From Actinomycetota bacterium (GTDB taxonomy: Bacteria > Actinomycetota > Coriobacteriia > Anaerosomatales > JAHIQC01), in the NCBI GenBank assembly GCA_018902765.1, contig JAHIQC010000124.1, positions 1-16,594 on the forward strand: a DNA stretch of 16,594 nucleotides. The letters are read 5' to 3'. Positions 14,436 to 16,594 of the stretch are shown in pieces. The notes under the pieces are model-generated. The model worked only from the letters and a program-made list of their open reading frames with translations, ran no database searches and was not told where the DNA came from. The first letter of the stretch is position 1, and the number at the start of each line of letters is the position of its first letter. The position numbers and the translations under genes were made by a program.

Positions 14436-15608
14436 CTACTTTCGGTGAATCAACCTGCCGAGGAGCGGCGTGCGCACCTTGATCGCCTTGTCCGGGCACA
14501 TCTCCTGACAGCAGTAGCAGCGAATGCAACGCGAGTAGGTGTGGACCGGAACGTGGCCGTCCTTGGCACCACAGGGAGTGGCCCAGTCGACCGCCTTGGG
14601 CTCCACGGGGCACACCTTCACGCACGTGCCGCACTTGGTGCAAAGCTCGGGCACGATGTAGGGCTTGGGCACGATCATATTGCGTGCGAACGGACCTGCG
14701 TCGCCGCGACCCGTGGTGGACTGCGGCGAGCGGTTCACGTTGTAGTCCTCGGCGATGAAGGGCTCGATCGGATCGCCGACGAGCTCGACGTCCTCGTAGC
14801 TACCGAGCCCGTACTGCTGGCCGTAGACGTTCGTGCCGACCATCGCGGGATCGAGCGCCATCATGCGGCACATCGTCGCGTCGAGTGCCACCGGATCGGC
14901 CGAGATCAGGATCACGTTCATCTCGCGAGCATCACCACCGCGGGGCCCGTTGCCCTCCATCGCGGTGATGCCATCCATGATGTAGAGACGCGGCTTGAGT
15001 GCGAGGTTGAGGTCCACGAGCATCTGGCTGAAGCGATCGATGTCGGGCATCCGCACATGAAACTCACCCTTACGCGTCCCGACGATGCACCCGAACTGGT
15101 TCTTGACCGCACCGGTGACGCGAGCCATGCCGTGGGTCTTGAACTTGGGCAGCGAGATGATCCCATCGGCATCGAGCGCGCCGTTGGCAAAGAAGAACTG
15201 CTTGATGAGGTGGCCTTCAGGAAACGAGATCTGTCTGCCTTCGGTGAACTCCGCGAACGGAATGTTCAGTCGATCGGCCGGCTCACCCAGACCGGACTTG
15301 CGCGCGGCGTGCTCCGGGTTGCCAAAGCCCGGCGAGTCACCGTACTTCACGTGGACGGCGTGCGCCTGCAAGTGCCGGGCGACCGCGGCGAACACAGCGG
15401 GGTGAGTTGTGACCGCCGCTGCAGGTGCAGAACCCACAAGCACGTTCGGCTTGAGCAGGATCTCCTCGGAAGGTGAGGCGAAGGCGGTTATCCCGCCGAG
15501 GAGCTCAAGTCCTCGGCCGACGGCGTCAAAGACCGCGGACTCGTCGTAGGATTCGCACCGGATGATGGCGACTTTCGAGGACATAGCGGCTCCATTGATT
15601 GTGATCAT
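14436..15608 (-). CDS. DUF362 protein with C-terminal 2x[4Fe-4S] ferredoxin domain
   Basis: A 390-residue protein. The N-terminal 300 residues match DUF362 (SSKVAIIRCESYD, LLKPNVLVGSAP, VKYGDSPG, SLPKFKTHGMARVTGAVKNQFG). The C-terminal 70 residues carry two ferredoxin-type motifs, CTKCGTCVKVCP (323-334) and CIRCYCCQEMCP (361-372), with an insertion of 26 residues between them. DUF362 proteins with such tails are common in anaerobes and are thought to be cytoplasmic iron-sulfur electron-transfer or cluster-handling proteins; no reaction is established. ATG at 15608 has GGAG 5 nt upstream. An equally good ATG at 15584, also with GGAG at 5 nt, would start directly at MSSKVAII, the usual family start, and give 382 residues. 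It is divergent from the secreted CxxCH gene. Confidence 0.9.
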   Translation of the reverse strand: MITINGAAMSSKVAIIRCESYDESAVFDAVGRGLELLGGITAFASPSEEILLKPNVLVGSAPAAAVTTHPAVFAAVARHLQAHAVHVKYGDSPGFGNPEHAARKSGLGEPADRLNIPFAEFTEGRQISFPEGHLIKQFFFANGALDADGIISLPKFKTHGMARVTGAVKNQFGCIVGTRKGEFHVRMPDIDRFSQMLVDLNLALKPRLYIMDGITAMEGNGPRGGDAREMNVILISADPVALDATMCRMMALDPAMVGTNVYGQQYGLGSYEDVELVGDPIEPFIAEDYNVNRSPQSTTGRGDAGPFARNMIVPKPYIVPELCTKCGTCVKVCPVEPKAVDWATPCGAKDGHVPVHTYSRCIRCYCCQEMCPDKAIKVRTPLLGRLIHRK

Positions 15609-15815
15609 ACGTGCTCCCTTAAGAATAGGGCACCTTGCGAGTCTGCGGTGGCGACACTCGCACACGCCGGCTCGGCTACATGAGACCCGTGTGTGGGTCT
15701 TCTCACAAAGGCGGGCACGGCACGCTTCGCGCTTTTGCGCCCACTGGATTCACGAGCAAAGGCTGATCCGGTCCGGTTCGGCCGCACGCAAGAACGAACT
15801 TGGAGGTGCGTACTA
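15609..15815. other. 207-bp divergent intergenic region with hairpins
   Basis: This region separates the DUF362 gene (-) from the CxxCH protein gene (+). Towards the + strand gene a small hairpin, AGACCC-GTGTGT-GGGTCT (15683-15700), is followed by GC-rich segments that could pair, and then by the ribosome site GGAGG (15802-15806). The purine-rich GCAAAGGC segment (15756-15763) was compared from memory with the c-di-GMP-I riboswitch core and does not fit. On the - strand TATTCT (15627-15622) could be a -10 box for the DUF362 gene. No clear -35 box is seen for either gene. Confidence 0.35.
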
Positions 15816-16594
15816 TTGAGGAAACTCAGACTCGGCGCGATATTGGTGCTGGCGGCAGTGGGCTTTTCGGCCATCTATGCCTCTGGCGCTCACGCTTTTC
15901 CCACACGGACTACTCCGTGTAGTGGGTGCCACAGCGGGGCAAACATCCCCGTGACCGCCACGCTGGCAACGACTGTCGGCACGTCGGCTACCTACAATGT
16001 CAGCGCTCCTGGTGCCGACTCGATCGCCGTGTTCGACGGCAACACCAAACTTGTCACCATTACAGCGGCGTCCGGCCAGTTCTCTGTCACTACGGGCAAG
16101 ACCTACAGCGTCTTTGCAGTAGCCGGCCCGGGCACGGGTGACGGTCTCGGCAGCACGAGTGTCAGCCCCGCAGCTCCGGTACCGGTGGACACCACCGCTC
16201 CGGTGACGACCTCGAACGCGGTTGCCACCTACGTCTCCTCGGCGAGCATCACGCTTGCAGCGACTGACGCGGGCTCAGGTGTCGCGAACACGTACTACCG
16301 CCTCGATAGCGGCGCGCAGGTCACGGGTCGGACGATCAACGTCTCGACGCTGGGCTCGCACACGATCGAGTTTTGGTCGGTCGACGTGGCCGGCAACACC
16401 GAGACCCACAAGACCGCGAGCTTCACGATCACAGCTCCGGTGCCGGTGGACGCCACCGCTCCGGTGACGACGTCAAACGCGGTTGCCACCTACGTCTCCT
16501 CGGCGAGCATCACGCTTGCAGCGACTGACGCGGGCTCAGGTGTCGCGAACACGTACTACCGCCTCGATAGCGGCGCGCAGGTCACGGGTCGGAC
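15816..16594 (+). CDS. Secreted CxxCH protein with OmpL47/Ig-like repeats, 3' end outside window
   Basis: The gene begins with TTG, with GGAGG (15802-15806) 9 nt upstream; 259 residues are visible and the frame runs off the window. Residues 1-27 form a signal peptide with a basic N-terminus, a hydrophobic core (AILVLAAVGF) and an AHA cleavage site before F28. Immediately after it is a single c-type haem motif, C35-S-G-C38-H39. A Ser/Thr-rich beta domain follows, then repeats of 87 residues beginning at residues 120 and 207. The repeats contain DAGSGVANTYYRLDSG and HTIEFWSVDVAGN, typical of OmpL47-type beta/Ig-like repeats in exported proteins. The protein is probably exported and surface-associated, perhaps in electron transfer or adhesion; one haem motif at the mature N-terminus is the only redox element seen. 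Unusual points are the TTG start and the near-identical repeats. Confidence 0.88.
   Translation, partial: MRKLRLGAILVLAAVGFSAIYASGAHAFPTRTTPCSGCHSGANIPVTATLATTVGTSATYNVSAPGADSIAVFDGNTKLVTITAASGQFSVTTGKTYSVFAVAGPGTGDGLGSTSVSPAAPVPVDTTAPVTTSNAVATYVSSASITLAATDAGSGVANTYYRLDSGAQVTGRTINVSTLGSHTIEFWSVDVAGNTETHKTASFTITAPVPVDATAPVTTSNAVATYVSSASITLAATDAGSGVANTYYRLDSGAQVTGR
16173..16594 (+). repeat. 261-bp tandem repeat inside the CxxCH protein gene
   Basis: A 261-bp unit (87 codons) begins at 16173 and again at 16434; the second copy is cut by the window end after 161 bp. Over those 161 bp only four bases differ, and the last 113 or so are identical. The in-frame period and near-identity indicate recent duplication or ongoing homogenisation, so copy number may vary between strains and the region may be prone to assembly collapse. 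Confidence 0.92.

Noticed and set aside
15681..15800. Possible c-di-GMP-I (GEMM) riboswitch before the CxxCH gene
   Set aside because: Only short pieces such as GCAAAGGC recall the motif; the conserved GGGACGCAAAG core and the GNRA-capped stem were not found. A cmscan against RF01051 would settle it.
1..16594. CRISPR arrays, tRNA genes, transposases, integrases or attachment sites
   Set aside because: None seen; the only direct repeats are the in-frame repeats of the CxxCH protein gene, and no mobile-element gene is present.

Overview
The window is high-GC, densely packed DNA from what looks like an anaerobic bacterium. Two aldehyde:ferredoxin oxidoreductase (AOR) family genes, an iron-type alcohol dehydrogenase, a DUF362/ferredoxin protein, a CDGSH protein, a radical SAM/SPASM enzyme and a secreted CxxCH protein point to low-potential redox metabolism. 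High GC, frequent GTG/TTG starts and probable leaderless promoters fit an anaerobic actinobacterium, for example a Coriobacteriia-like lineage. This placement is inference; no rRNA gene is present to test it.

Region 1 (1-6905, + strand) is an AOR locus. A 5'-truncated AOR gene ends at a terminator-like hairpin. Seven tightly spaced or overlapping genes follow: a MoaD/ThiS-type sulfur carrier ending in Gly-Gly, a ThiF-family adenylyltransferase, a second MoaD/ThiS-like protein without the Gly-Gly tail, an SCP2-like small protein, a group III (iron) alcohol dehydrogenase, a second complete AOR, and a short TspO/MBR-type membrane protein. A coherent reading is alcohol to aldehyde (dehydrogenase), then aldehyde to acid plus reduced ferredoxin (AOR), with the carrier/adenylyltransferase pair supplying sulfur for the tungsto- or molybdopterin.

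Region 2 (6917-10983, - strand) is more ordinary. It holds a two-CDGSH iron-sulfur protein, an EamA-type transporter directly downstream of the translational GTPase typA/bipA, and a YhbS-like GNAT acetyltransferase. The GNAT gene is divergent from a metallo-beta-lactamase-fold hydrolase (11074-11928, +); both appear to have a -10 box exactly 6 nt before the start codon and no Shine-Dalgarno sequence, as in leaderless genes.

Region 3 (11943-15608) holds a patatin-like phospholipase (-), a radical SAM/SPASM enzyme (+) and a DUF362 protein with two ferredoxin clusters (-). The patatin/radical SAM intergenic region is AT-richer and crowded with inverted repeats plus a perfect sigma-54-type -24/-12 match. 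The 304-bp gap between the convergent radical SAM and DUF362 genes carries a candidate 22-codon gene on the - strand, with an extreme Shine-Dalgarno sequence (15 nt complementary to the conserved 16S rRNA 3' end), a TTG start and a hairpin just after its stop. It is the best candidate here for something undescribed, possibly a substrate peptide of the radical SAM enzyme.

Region 4 (15816-window end, +) is a secreted protein with a TTG start, a signal peptide, one CxxCH haem motif and 87-residue OmpL47/Ig-like repeats. The repeats are nearly identical at DNA level, and the gene runs off the window.
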